Shown in pieces: positions 47,978 to 56,115 of a stretch of DNA of 64,000 nt; the first letter of the stretch is position 1; the number at the start of each line of letters is the position of its first letter. The position numbers were made by a program, and so were the translations under genes. This DNA comes from Mucilaginibacter sp. Lineage in GTDB: Bacteria; Bacteroidota; Bacteroidia; Sphingobacteriales; Sphingobacteriaceae. The stretch covers positions 24,857-88,856 of the forward strand of contig JARLHA010000072.1 in the NCBI GenBank assembly GCA_031292485.1. Reading direction: 5' to 3'. The notes beneath the pieces are model-generated. The model saw only the letters and a program-made list of their open reading frames with translations. It was not told where the DNA came from and ran no database searches.

Positions 47978-48550
47978 TTAAAAAACATCCTCCGCAATAA
48001 ACACAAATGGCTGATTAAAACAAATGGTAAAAAAGCCGTCGGCTGTTGTTTCAAAAAGTTGGTCTGTTATTTTCTCCAGCCCATTTAAAATAAGGTCACA
48101 GGCAGGCTCAAGTATCTTCACCGTTTCACCGGCCTGCTTCCATTTACTAAAGCCGGAGACTATAGGATATATTTTTTGATGGTCATTAAAAATAACCAGG
48201 TTTATTTTGTCGGCAAAATGCTCGTAGTCCTCCAGCTTCAGGTCATCGGTAATGATATTTACAGCGGAGTATTCATTACCAGCCAGGAACTCCAGCGCGG
48301 CATCACTTAGGTTGCAGTCGCCGCACGACATCAGTTTAACGTCTGATTGCAGCACCTCATCCGTGCCGTCGGTAATGATCCAATCGATCTTGATCCCCAT
48401 GGATACCAGTTTTTCGGCGGTTTGGGCTGTAGCGATCACTGTTGGGCTCCACTCAAGCAGTTGCCCGAGCATTTCTTCGGGAAACCCGTCAAGCCCGAGC
48501 ACCAGCAGTGCGGGTTCCTGTTTTTCGCGGACGATGTGGTGGGATGACAT
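47978..48550 (-). CDS. thiamin pyrophosphokinase-like protein
   Basis: 190 aa. The layout fits a thiamin pyrophosphokinase: an N-terminal catalytic-like part (SPTVIATAQTAEKLVSMGIK, then IDWIITDGTDEVLQSD) and a short C-terminal beta segment like the B1-binding domain (ETTADGFFTICFNQPFVFIA). The catalytic motif, usually G-D-x-D-S, reads T-D-G-T-D-E, and a second acidic stretch NIITDDLKLEDYEHF follows, so activity is not certain. Placement after thiE in a thiamin locus supports the call. It would convert thiamin to TPP in the cytoplasm. Confidence 0.65.
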   Translation of the reverse strand: MSSHHIVREKQEPALLVLGLDGFPEEMLGQLLEWSPTVIATAQTAEKLVSMGIKIDWIITDGTDEVLQSDVKLMSCGDCNLSDAALEFLAGNEYSAVNIITDDLKLEDYEHFADKINLVIFNDHQKIYPIVSGFSKWKQAGETVKILEPACDLILNGLEKITDQLFETTADGFFTICFNQPFVFIAEDVF

Positions 48551-48560
48551 AATTAATTGC

Positions 48561-48664
48561 GTCTGAACCCGAATTTTTTGAATTAATGGAATTAGCAGAA
48601 TTCCCGGTTTTTTGTGCTATAAAAATTCGACAAATTCGTTAATTCGACAAATTCGGGTTCAGAC
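48561..48664. repeat. 15-bp inverted repeat between thiE and the TPK-like gene
   Basis: GTCTGAACCCGAATT (48561-48575) is the perfect reverse complement of 48650-48664. Inside are further AATTCGACAAATTCG-type direct repeats (about 48624-48654). It occupies almost the whole gap of 122 nt between the two thiamin genes and is probably a dispersed palindrome; it could attenuate expression of the downstream kinase-like gene. Confidence 0.75.
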
Positions 48665-48672
48665 CAAATATA

Positions 48673-49299
48673 CTAATATATCTTCTGATAAATCTCCTTT
48701 AGAGCAGCTACAGGATCAGTTGACAGGTTTACCGCTGCCGATACGGCTATTCCATAAACACCGGTTTGCATCAATTTGGCTGCATCAGTTATTTGAATGC
48801 CCCCGACTGCAATAACCGGGATCTCAATTTCAGGGTGCATCAGCAATGCGCGATAGCCTTCAAAGCCAAACAGCGGTTCGTTGTTGGGTTTGGTATCGGT
48901 ATGTGCAAAAGGGCCGTAGCCGCAGTAGTCTACCACGCCGCTTGCCTGAACATTTTGCAGCCTTTTAATATTTGTTGCCGATGCCCCAAGGGTTTTATCC
49001 TCACCGATGACTTTTCGGATCGCCTTAAAATCGGCATCAAAATCTTCAATGTGTACACCTTGTGCATCCACCCGCTCCAACAGGTGGTAATGATTGGTAA
49101 GGATAAGGGTAGCTCCCCATTCATCGCATATTTCGGCGATCTCGTTAATCTCGTCAATCAGTTCATCATCAGGCTTTGTTAAGCAGCGGTACTGGATCCA
49201 GTTGGCGCCGGCCCCGCAGGCCATTATCACCTGTTTAACATGACTGCGGTCAGGCAGGTCCTGTGTCAGGTAGTGGAATTTGGATATGTATTTTTTCAT
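48673..49299 (-). CDS. thiE: thiamine phosphate synthase
   Basis: 208 aa, the usual ThiE length. The TIM-barrel pattern is visible: pyrophosphate strand GANWIQYR, LILTNHYHLLERVDAQGVHI, LGASATNIKRLQ, VVDYCGYGPFAHTDTK, and VIAVGGIQITDAAKLMQTGV with YGIAVSAAVN. It couples hydroxymethylpyrimidine pyrophosphate to the thiazole phosphate, giving TMP. Two usual residues are altered (QYR for the common Q-x-R-E/K pattern and T-N-H for N-D), so TenI-like function is possible, but context favours ThiE. No thiC, thiG or thiD is in the window. Confidence 0.85.
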   Translation of the reverse strand: MKKYISKFHYLTQDLPDRSHVKQVIMACGAGANWIQYRCLTKPDDELIDEINEIAEICDEWGATLILTNHYHLLERVDAQGVHIEDFDADFKAIRKVIGEDKTLGASATNIKRLQNVQASGVVDYCGYGPFAHTDTKPNNEPLFGFEGYRALLMHPEIEIPVIAVGGIQITDAAKLMQTGVYGIAVSAAVNLSTDPVAALKEIYQKIY

Positions 49300-49312
49300 A
49301 GCTTTTGTTTGG

Positions 49313-49403
49313 ACTAAGATGCGTAGGATTAAAGGATGTTAGGACTTTAATAAACAGCTATCGAATAATAATCCTATAATCTTCTAATCCTACGCATCTT
49401 AGT
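49313..49403. repeat. 19-bp inverted repeat between pafA-like and thiE
   Basis: ACTAAGATGCGTAGGATTA (49313-49331) pairs perfectly with 49385-49403 around a 53-nt loop that contains further AGGATT/AATCCT pairs. It fills the 110-nt gap between the two genes. A transcript would fold into a long hairpin; it is probably a mobile palindrome, and may limit co-transcription. Confidence 0.8.
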
Positions 49404-49409
49404 GCTGAC

Positions 49410-51116
49410 TTACTTCAGCACCTCGCTGATCGGTTGACCGATACTTCCATTTGGCGCCTGGATGTGTAACAGGGCAGCAAGAGTAGCGGCAATATCCGTC
49501 ATATGTGTTTCGCGGGTGATGCTGCCATGCTGGATGCCCCAGCCCATAAATACCAGCGGGATATGGTTGTCGTAGGGGTTCCAGGTACCATGCGTAGTCC
49601 CTGTCGGGCCGCTATCGCCGGATCCGTGGCCGGTAAAGTAAGCAGGTTTTAAAATAATTTGCACCTCGCCGCTGTGCTCAATACTGTACCCGTTTATAAC
49701 GCGGGAACGCAGGGCCTCGGGGATAGCTGCGCTTGCGGCCTTTTTCATATCCACTGCAAAGGCAACTTCGGGCAGCTTTTCAAAGTAGCTGATGCAATCT
49801 TTCTTTAATATGTCTTCATCCAGATGCAGGTAATTAACAATGCTATAGTTAAAATTTACCTGGTAATTGGCGAGGCTTAACACCAGGCCGTCAACTTTAT
49901 ATTTATCCAGTAAAAATTTATTCAGGTCCTTCAGGGCTGCACCATCGTCCCAAACGCCCGCAGGAATGTTATGATCATTTAAAAAGGCAGTGTTATGCGC
50001 TGCGCCATGATCTGCAGTTAAGAAAACCGTATAATTCCCTTTGCCCACTTTAGCGTCTAAATAAACCAAAAAGTTGGCGATATCGCGATCCAGCCGCAGG
50101 TAAGTATCTTCAATTTCAACGGCGTTAATCCCAAACTGGTGGCCAATATAATCAGGAGACGATAAACTAACCGCTAAAAAGTCGGTTACGGGGTGCTGCC
50201 CTAATTCTTCCGCATTGATGGCTGCTACGGCCAGGTCGAGCGTGAAGGTGTTGCCATAAGGCGTTGAGCGGATCAAACCTAAATTCCCTTTATACATCCC
50301 TGAAGTTTTTACCGGAAGAGTTGGTGCAGTCATGCCCTTAAATTTACCTTCATATTTGGTGCTGTCAGGCGTGCTTTGCAGGTAAGTATCTTTAGGATAA
50401 AGGGTATTCCAATCCAGTTTTAAATAGTTTTCGGCCAGTTTCTGGTCGTTAAAATCTTTTACCCATTGGGGCAATTCCTTCATGTAATAAGTGCTGCTGA
50501 TCCAGTTGCCCGTTTTATCGTCAAACCAATAGGCCGCATTTGCGGTATGGCCCGCCGGCAAAATACCGCCACGGTCTTTTAAGGCGATGCCGATTACTTT
50601 TGAGCGGAAATTAGTAGCGAGGCGAAGCTCATCTGTAACAGTGGTTACCAATAAATTTCTTGGCGACATTTGTCCTGCTTTTGAATCGCTCCCAACGGTT
50701 TGCACCGAGGTGTCTTCGGTACAATACATCGATTTCCCGGTAGCCTGGATGATAAAATCATTTCCGGCAATGCCATGGATGGCCGGTACCGAACCGGTAT
50801 AAATGCAGGTATGGCCGGGGCCGGTAAATGTCGGAATGTAATCCACCTGGGTGTTTTCGCAGCTGAAACCCTGGTTTAATAGGCGTTTAAAGCCATTATC
50901 CTGATAACGGTCGTAATAACGGTACAGGTAGTCCCAGCGCATCTGGTCAACCACTATGCCTACTACCAATTTAGGCCGGGGGAGCTGAGTTGACGGTGCG
51001 ACAACAGGCGTAGTATAAGGGCCAGTAATGGGATGAACTTGTTTCTTTTTTGTTTGTGCCGATACGGAAACCGAGGCAAAAGCAAATGCTATGAACAGTA
51101 AATGTTTGATCTTCAT
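49410..51116 (-). CDS. PafA-like secreted alkaline phosphatase family protein
   Basis: 568 aa. Signal peptide at 1-20 (MKIKHLLFIAFAFASVSVSA). Metal- and phosphate-binding residues of the PafA/alkaline phosphatase superfamily are present: VVGIVVDQMRWDYL (metal Asp), the nucleophile loop PTFTGPGHTCIYTG (Thr), AVSLSSPDYIGHQFG, FLTADHGAAHN (Asp-His) and GTTHGTWNPYDNHIPLVFMG (final His). It hydrolyses phosphate monoesters of small metabolites in the periplasm. Its place among thiamin genes suggests it might free thiamin from its phosphates before uptake by PnuT, but general phosphate scavenging is equally possible. Confidence 0.9.
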   Translation of the reverse strand: MKIKHLLFIAFAFASVSVSAQTKKKQVHPITGPYTTPVVAPSTQLPRPKLVVGIVVDQMRWDYLYRYYDRYQDNGFKRLLNQGFSCENTQVDYIPTFTGPGHTCIYTGSVPAIHGIAGNDFIIQATGKSMYCTEDTSVQTVGSDSKAGQMSPRNLLVTTVTDELRLATNFRSKVIGIALKDRGGILPAGHTANAAYWFDDKTGNWISSTYYMKELPQWVKDFNDQKLAENYLKLDWNTLYPKDTYLQSTPDSTKYEGKFKGMTAPTLPVKTSGMYKGNLGLIRSTPYGNTFTLDLAVAAINAEELGQHPVTDFLAVSLSSPDYIGHQFGINAVEIEDTYLRLDRDIANFLVYLDAKVGKGNYTVFLTADHGAAHNTAFLNDHNIPAGVWDDGAALKDLNKFLLDKYKVDGLVLSLANYQVNFNYSIVNYLHLDEDILKKDCISYFEKLPEVAFAVDMKKAASAAIPEALRSRVINGYSIEHSGEVQIILKPAYFTGHGSGDSGPTGTTHGTWNPYDNHIPLVFMGWGIQHGSITRETHMTDIAATLAALLHIQAPNGSIGQPISEVLK

Positions 51117-51552
51117 GCTGAATAATTAAGTGCCCAAATATCTGCAATGCAATTAAATTTCAATGTGATATTTTTGTTAACAATGTTTTGATTGGGATTG
51201 CACCGATTAGGGTAAGATTACACCGATTTTTTTTTGAATTATCATATAGCAATCGGTGAAATCGTCCAAAACAAAGATTCAGCCCTCAGGGAGATCGCGT
51301 CTAAGAAACCACGCATATTTATTTATTTGAGGCTAAAGCCATTTTCTGCTTGTTTCAATTTACCCGTTGGCTAAAGCCAACGGCAATGAATGAAAAATTA
51401 CACTTCTAAAATTCATTTCCGTTCCTTAAAAGGAACGGAAATGTAAACAAGCAGAAAATGGCTTTAGCCACAAATAAGCGACAGGTTTTAAGCGCGATTT
51501 CTCCTGTTCAACCCTCACTAAAACATTTATAGGTACCCTGCGGAAAGCAATA
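51117..51552. other. intergenic region with composite hairpin element
   Basis: No gene. Most of it is taken up by the nested palindrome at 51331-51469 and flanking AT-rich sequence. The pafA-like gene promoter should lie within about 51120-51230, on the minus strand, but no clear TTTG/TAnnTTTG pair is seen. Confidence 0.5.
51331..51469. repeat. composite palindromic element (25-bp arms with two internal hairpins)
   Basis: The outer arms (51331-51355 and 51445-51469) are 25-bp perfect reverse complements, each containing GGCTAAAGCC or GGCTTTAGCC at its outer end. Between them are a 20-nt palindrome CCGTTGGCTAAAGCCAACGG (51364-51383) and a 12-bp stem hairpin (51416-51441). An additional AATGAAT/ATTCATT pair lies between these. 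The layout resembles a MITE-like or REP-like element without coding capacity. It splits the thiamin locus. Confidence 0.85.
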
Positions 51553-52653
51553 TTAAAGGAAAGTCAACAACGAATGCTGGCTTGCGGTGTGGATGTCCCG
51601 CCAAACCTGGTTGATCTCAGATTCGGTATTTGCGGCGATTAATCCGCAATAAGGGTAAAGCTGGTCGACACATTCTCTTGCCGTTTTAGCTAACCTTCGG
51701 CTCGTTTTGCTAACGGCGTCCATTGTTTTGCTATCAGTAACACTGCCCGCTTTTAAGGTGACCCACGATTGATCAACTGCGCGGTAAAATGCCTTCCGGG
51801 TTTTAGTAATATCATTTTCCACTTTGGTCAAAAGCTCTTTAAGTAAGTTTTTTTGCAGCAGGGATAGTTTTTCCAGTTCCTGTTTCTCAGCAAAAATAGC
51901 TTTGCACAAATCCATAAAATGAATGGCCATGCCCGAGATGTTTGCGGCAAGGGTTGCCTCGGCTAATTGTAAAAAAGGATATTGATACAGGGGTGTTTTA
52001 ACGATAGAAGCATTGGGGGTAATCTTAAAAGAATTCAGCGTGTTTACTTCTATGTCCCGCACTTCAAAAGCGTCGCTGCCCGTAGCCACCATGCCGGTGT
52101 ATTTCCATGCCGGCAAAATGTTTACCTTGCTGCTATCGAATATAAAGGGCAATATCAAAGGGCTGCCATCTTCATTTAACATGTTTTCCTCACCATTTTT
52201 GATGATGCAATTGGCAGTAAAATGGGTGGCGTGGTGTGCACCGCTGGCATATTTCCACTTGCCGGTAATTTTATAGCCGTTTGGCGTAATTATAGCTTCG
52301 CCGGTTGCCGCGCCGCTGCCGGCCAGGCATACCTCCTTCAAACCAAATATTTCAGCCGCTTTTTCTTCAGCAATAAAGCCGCCAAACCAGCCTGCGCCGC
52401 AACATAAAGTTACCACCCAGCCCAGGCTCCCGTTTGCCCAGCTGATGCTTTCTTCCAGGCGTACCAGCTCCGGCAACGATTTTTCGAGCCCCGAATAAAC
52501 AGCCGGAACAAGCAGTTTAAACCAGTTTTGTTCATAAACAATGGCCAGCTGATCGGGGTGGATCTTACCCAGCCGCTCGGCTGCATAAGCCGAATCTCTG
52601 ATGGTCTTTATCATTTCAGGGGATAGAAGCGCTGACGGGTGTGCTGTTTTCAT
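51553..52653 (-). CDS. acyl-CoA-dehydrogenase-like flavoprotein
   Basis: 366 aa from the ATG at 52653; an earlier ATG at 52674 would overlap pnuT by 11 nt. The fold of acyl-CoA dehydrogenase/DszC-type monooxygenases is visible: helical N-domain (LPELVRLEESISWANGSLGW), central beta-domain (GYKITGKWKYASGAHHATHF, the usual G-x-W-x-x-A-S-G) and helical C-domain with LAKTARECVDQLYPYCGLIA. The usual catalytic Glu cannot be placed. It lies 10 nt after pnuT, so it belongs to the TPP-riboswitch operon; its role in thiamin metabolism is unknown. Confidence 0.8.
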   Translation of the reverse strand: MKTAHPSALLSPEMIKTIRDSAYAAERLGKIHPDQLAIVYEQNWFKLLVPAVYSGLEKSLPELVRLEESISWANGSLGWVVTLCCGAGWFGGFIAEEKAAEIFGLKEVCLAGSGAATGEAIITPNGYKITGKWKYASGAHHATHFTANCIIKNGEENMLNEDGSPLILPFIFDSSKVNILPAWKYTGMVATGSDAFEVRDIEVNTLNSFKITPNASIVKTPLYQYPFLQLAEATLAANISGMAIHFMDLCKAIFAEKQELEKLSLLQKNLLKELLTKVENDITKTRKAFYRAVDQSWVTLKAGSVTDSKTMDAVSKTSRRLAKTARECVDQLYPYCGLIAANTESEINQVWRDIHTASQHSLLTFL

Positions 52654-52663
52654 AGGGTCAATT

Positions 52664-53281
52664 TTAAGCGGCAATCGCCGTTTGCCGGGCTTTGCAGATC
52701 TTTATCCACTTATACAAGCCTCCAAATGCAATTACAAACAAAAACAAGGTAAGCGCGGCAAAAAGCGGCAGTTGCTTATAAAACAGTAAGGGGATGGCAA
52801 ATAAATTTGAAATGTTGAGGAAGATCCAGTTTTCAATTTTTCTTTTGGCCAGCAGCCACATCCCGGCCCAGGCTGTTGACGATACCAGGGCATCCCAAAC
52901 CGGCACGTTGGATGGCGTGAAATTTTTAAGCAGCAGGTATAAGATCAGCCAGCCGCCTATCGAGATAGATAAACTAACCAGCCAGTCTTTTTTGCCCGAC
53001 CAGGAGATCACCACCTCCGGGCCCTGCTTCTTTTTTGCCCAATGCACCCAGCCATAAACGCTCATTACCAAATAATAAACGTTTAAGGCGGAATCGGCAT
53101 AAAGCTGTACCGTGAGCAATAGGTATATCGCAATAATGGTGCCTGCAATACCGGTAGGGTACAGCCAGATATGATCATACAAGGCAAACAAAACTTCGGC
53201 TACGCCTAAAATAACGGCAAGCCATTGCAGCAGGCTTGTCTCCTTAATTTGTTCGCTTAATAGCTCGGTCCAATGGTGCAT
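52664..53281 (-). CDS. pnuT: PnuT-type thiamin transporter (PnuC family)
   Basis: 205 aa with about seven membrane segments. PnuC-family motifs: YYLVMSVYGWVHWAKKKQG and IENWIFLNISNLFAIPLLFY (the W-x-x-x-N ligand site). Substrate assignment comes from context: it lies 7 nt after a TonB receptor led by a TPP riboswitch, the arrangement known for PnuT facilitators importing thiamin in Bacteroidota, rather than nicotinamide riboside. Uptake is driven by phosphorylation of thiamin inside the cell, for which the TPK-like protein at 47978 is a candidate. Confidence 0.9.
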   Translation of the reverse strand: MHHWTELLSEQIKETSLLQWLAVILGVAEVLFALYDHIWLYPTGIAGTIIAIYLLLTVQLYADSALNVYYLVMSVYGWVHWAKKKQGPEVVISWSGKKDWLVSLSISIGGWLILYLLLKNFTPSNVPVWDALVSSTAWAGMWLLAKRKIENWIFLNISNLFAIPLLFYKQLPLFAALTLFLFVIAFGGLYKWIKICKARQTAIAA

Positions 53282-53288
53282 AATCAGG

Positions 53289-55682
53289 TTAAAACTTCAG
53301 GTTTAGCCCCAGTAAAAAGTTGATGGGCGCCTGCGGGAAAAAATAATTATAATTAACCACTTTTCCGCCCTCAATATCGGGGTAAGTGGCCCCGTCAGAC
53401 TGATACTTTTCGCTGAAAATATTATTGACAAGTAAACTTACCCCCACATTTTTGACCCCTTTCATGCTGAAATTATAGTTCAGCCGCAAATCGTTTACTA
53501 CATAGGCACTGAGCGAACGGCTTACCGTTGAGGTATTATCCAGGTACTGGCGGCTTACATATTTGGTGATAAAAGCAATTTCGGTATTTTTTAACGGGTG
53601 GTAGCTGATGGTGCTTGAACCTGTAAAATCAGGGGAGTAAGCGATGTTGCTTGATTTATACAGCGTTCCGTCAAGCGTGCCGGTATCATAGTTTTGCAGG
53701 TATTGCTCAAAGTTTTTTACTTTATTGGTACTTAGGGTAGCGTTTGCGTACCAGCTTAAAGGCTCCGCTATTTTTACGCGGGCACTGGCTTCAATACCTG
53801 CCCGGTAGCTGTCATTTATATTGGTGCGGATAGCTTCGCCAACATCATCAAGCGCGCCGGTTAATACCAGTTGATTTTTGTACAGCATATAAAATCCATT
53901 AATGCTGCCGCTGAAATTGCTTTCGTTAATCCGGTAACCCAGTTCAAGGTCTTTCAGGTTTTCGGGTTTGGGGCGGCTTTGCGGCGACGAGTTAACATAA
54001 TCACTGCGGTTGGGCTCGTGGTTACCAACGGCTATCGAGGCGTAAACATTGCTGTTATCATTAAGCTGATAGGTAATACCGGCTTTGGGATTAAAGAAGT
54101 TAAGTTCAACCGCCTGTTGCACGTTGTTTAGGTTTTCATCAAAGCCCAAAAATGAATAATAAATGTGCCGGTATTGCAGGTCGCCATATAACAATACTTT
54201 GCCGATATGATATTCGGCGCGGGCAAAAATGTTAAAATCAGTTTTTTTTGCATCGTTGCGGGAGTATTGGTAATCAGGCGGAATATTGGTGCTCTCCTGC
54301 GTCCATTCAATGTTGTTATAATGAGCGCCTTTGTATTCATTATAAGCGCCGCCGAGTATGGCATTAAAATCTTTATTGGGCTTATAGTTTAAATTATAGG
54401 TAAGGCCGTAAAAATCGTTGTTGAGCCATAAGCGGCGTACCAGGTCGGTCGCCTCAATAGCTGTGCCGCCTACTACCACCGGTGTTACCCCGTAATTCTT
54501 TAACGAATCCGCATTCCGGTATTCCTCATAATAACCATAGCCTTTGGTGTAGTGCAAAGCGCCACTAAACGATAGTTTACTGCTAAGCTGCTGGTCGTAA
54601 AGCAGCTGGTAATAGTTTTGGGTGTAATTATCGGTTTGGTTTTTATAAAAGCTGTTGCTTGAATTGATATACCCCAATTCGTTATACCGGCGGTTACCCG
54701 CTTTTACGCTGTCTTCGGGTACGCCGTCCCAGGCCTGGTAGGTTTTTTCGTATCCCGAAAATACGTTGAGCCGGAGCACACTTTTTTTACCGTAATAAGC
54801 CCCGCTTAAAAAGAAGGATTTCAGGTCGGAGGAGGCGCGGTCGATATAGCCATCAGAGCGCATCCTGGATACGCGGCCATCAAAACTAAAATGATCGCCA
54901 AGCAAACCGGTGCCGAATGCGGCGGTATTTTTTACTGTTCCGTATGATCCGGCCGAATTATTCAGCTCGGCATAGGCCGAATCATGCCGGGTGGTGGTTT
55001 GTATGTTGATGCTTGCGCCAAAGGCGCCCGCGCCATTTGTGGAGGTACCCACACCACGCTGCACCTGGATATTTTCGACGGACGAGGCCAGGTCGGGCAG
55101 GTCGACAAAATAAACACCCTGGTCTTCCGCATCATTAAGCGGGATGCCATTGAGCGTTACGTTGGTGCGGGTAGCATCCGACCCGCGGATACGGATACTG
55201 GTATAGCCCACACCCGCCCCGGCGTTTGAAGTAACAACGGTGGATGGTGTTTGCTCCAGCAAGTATTCAAAACCCCGGCCGGTGTTGTTTTTATCGATGT
55301 CTTTTTTGCTGAGATCGGTAAAAGCGGTGGGCGAGTTTTGGGTAGCGCGTGTAGCGCTTACGGTAACCGCTTCGGTAAACAGCGTGCCTGGTTTTAGTGC
55401 GAAATCACTTACCGCGTCCGCATTTAATAAAACAGTTTTGGTAATCGCCCGATAGCCTATAAAGGAGACTTTCAGCGAGTAGGCGCCACTTTTTAAATTA
55501 TTGAAATGATACTCGCCATTAGCGTCGGCAATCGTGCTTATTGCGGGACTTGACAGACTGATAGTAGCGCCGGGCAGTGCTTCGCCGGTTTGCTGGTCAG
55601 TTACTTTACCGGAAACAGAGAATTGGGCCGCGGCCATGACAGGCAGCAGCAGGGCGAATAACGCCGAAAATAAATTTTTCAA
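53289..55682 (-). CDS. TonB-dependent receptor for thiamin compounds
   Basis: 797 aa. Signal peptide at 1-19 (MKNLFSALFALLLPVMAAA), CarboxypepD_reg domain (about 22-95), plug domain (TAFTDLSKKDIDKNNTGRGF, then IRIRGSDATRTNVTLNGIPL) from about 110 to 235, and a barrel ending in NFLLGLNLKF with the terminal aromatic needed for insertion. It imports its ligand across the outer membrane using TonB energy. The TPP riboswitch 70 nt upstream marks it as the thiamin-type receptor often called OMR1. First gene of the operon with pnuT and the flavoprotein gene. Confidence 0.93.
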   Translation of the reverse strand: MKNLFSALFALLLPVMAAAQFSVSGKVTDQQTGEALPGATISLSSPAISTIADANGEYHFNNLKSGAYSLKVSFIGYRAITKTVLLNADAVSDFALKPGTLFTEAVTVSATRATQNSPTAFTDLSKKDIDKNNTGRGFEYLLEQTPSTVVTSNAGAGVGYTSIRIRGSDATRTNVTLNGIPLNDAEDQGVYFVDLPDLASSVENIQVQRGVGTSTNGAGAFGASINIQTTTRHDSAYAELNNSAGSYGTVKNTAAFGTGLLGDHFSFDGRVSRMRSDGYIDRASSDLKSFFLSGAYYGKKSVLRLNVFSGYEKTYQAWDGVPEDSVKAGNRRYNELGYINSSNSFYKNQTDNYTQNYYQLLYDQQLSSKLSFSGALHYTKGYGYYEEYRNADSLKNYGVTPVVVGGTAIEATDLVRRLWLNNDFYGLTYNLNYKPNKDFNAILGGAYNEYKGAHYNNIEWTQESTNIPPDYQYSRNDAKKTDFNIFARAEYHIGKVLLYGDLQYRHIYYSFLGFDENLNNVQQAVELNFFNPKAGITYQLNDNSNVYASIAVGNHEPNRSDYVNSSPQSRPKPENLKDLELGYRINESNFSGSINGFYMLYKNQLVLTGALDDVGEAIRTNINDSYRAGIEASARVKIAEPLSWYANATLSTNKVKNFEQYLQNYDTGTLDGTLYKSSNIAYSPDFTGSSTISYHPLKNTEIAFITKYVSRQYLDNTSTVSRSLSAYVVNDLRLNYNFSMKGVKNVGVSLLVNNIFSEKYQSDGATYPDIEGGKVVNYNYFFPQAPINFLLGLNLKF

Positions 55683-55753
55683 AATGATTAATAATAAATT
55701 TAGTTAAACCATCTCCGCATCAGGGCGAATACGCAGTACACTTAACTTGTTAC

Positions 55754-55964
55754 CTCTCCCTACGCCGGCATTACCCGGATCAGGTGTATGTGGTGAATCG
55801 TAGGGACACAAAATTTTGTGTCCCTACCCGTATGTTCAAGACGCAAAATACTGCGTCTCTACATTGGGTTCATTCACAACAACGGGTTTGATCTCAGCCT
55901 GTCTTTCAGTTTGGTAAAATAACCTGCAGATTATTTTGCGACCAAAGCAAGGCACCCCTTGAGA
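55754..55964 (-). promoter_or_regulatory. TPP (thiamin pyrophosphate) riboswitch with expanded P3 arm
   Basis: Minus-strand core elements: CTCAAGGGGTGCC at the 5' end (about 55951-55963), GGCTGAGAT (55891-55899) and the 3' pyrophosphate-sensor part ACCTGATCCGGGTAATGCCG followed by GCGTAGGGAGA (55756-55785). These are the diagnostic THI-box strings. The segment between CTGAGA and ACCTGATC, normally short, is about 105 nt and holds two palindromes (about 55799-55827 and 55837-55862). It should repress the TonB receptor-pnuT operon when TPP is abundant, probably at translation since the 3' end lies about 70 nt before the ATG. Confidence 0.93.
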
Positions 55965-55965
55965 A

Positions 55966-56115
55966 TTATGGGGCAAAGGTAGTGTTTGATTTCGGAATTC
56001 GGATGTTCGATTTCGGATTTGTTTTTTTGGGTGTTCAAGAAGGTTGCGCCGTTTCGGAATTTAGATTTCGAAATTCAATGATATATCTTTATTTTTGGTT
56101 AAATAAAACGTGATT
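55966..56115. repeat. dispersed repeat copy upstream of the first RelE-type module
   Basis: At 56000-56063 lies CGGATGTTCGATTTCGG, then GTTCAAGAAGGTTGCGCCGT and TTCGGAATTT, sequences shared with 22414-22483 (minus strand) and 56685-56748. A TATTTTTG box (56090-56097) 18 nt before the ATG at 56116 is a plausible -7 element, with TTTC instead of TTTG about 20 nt upstream. Confidence 0.55.
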
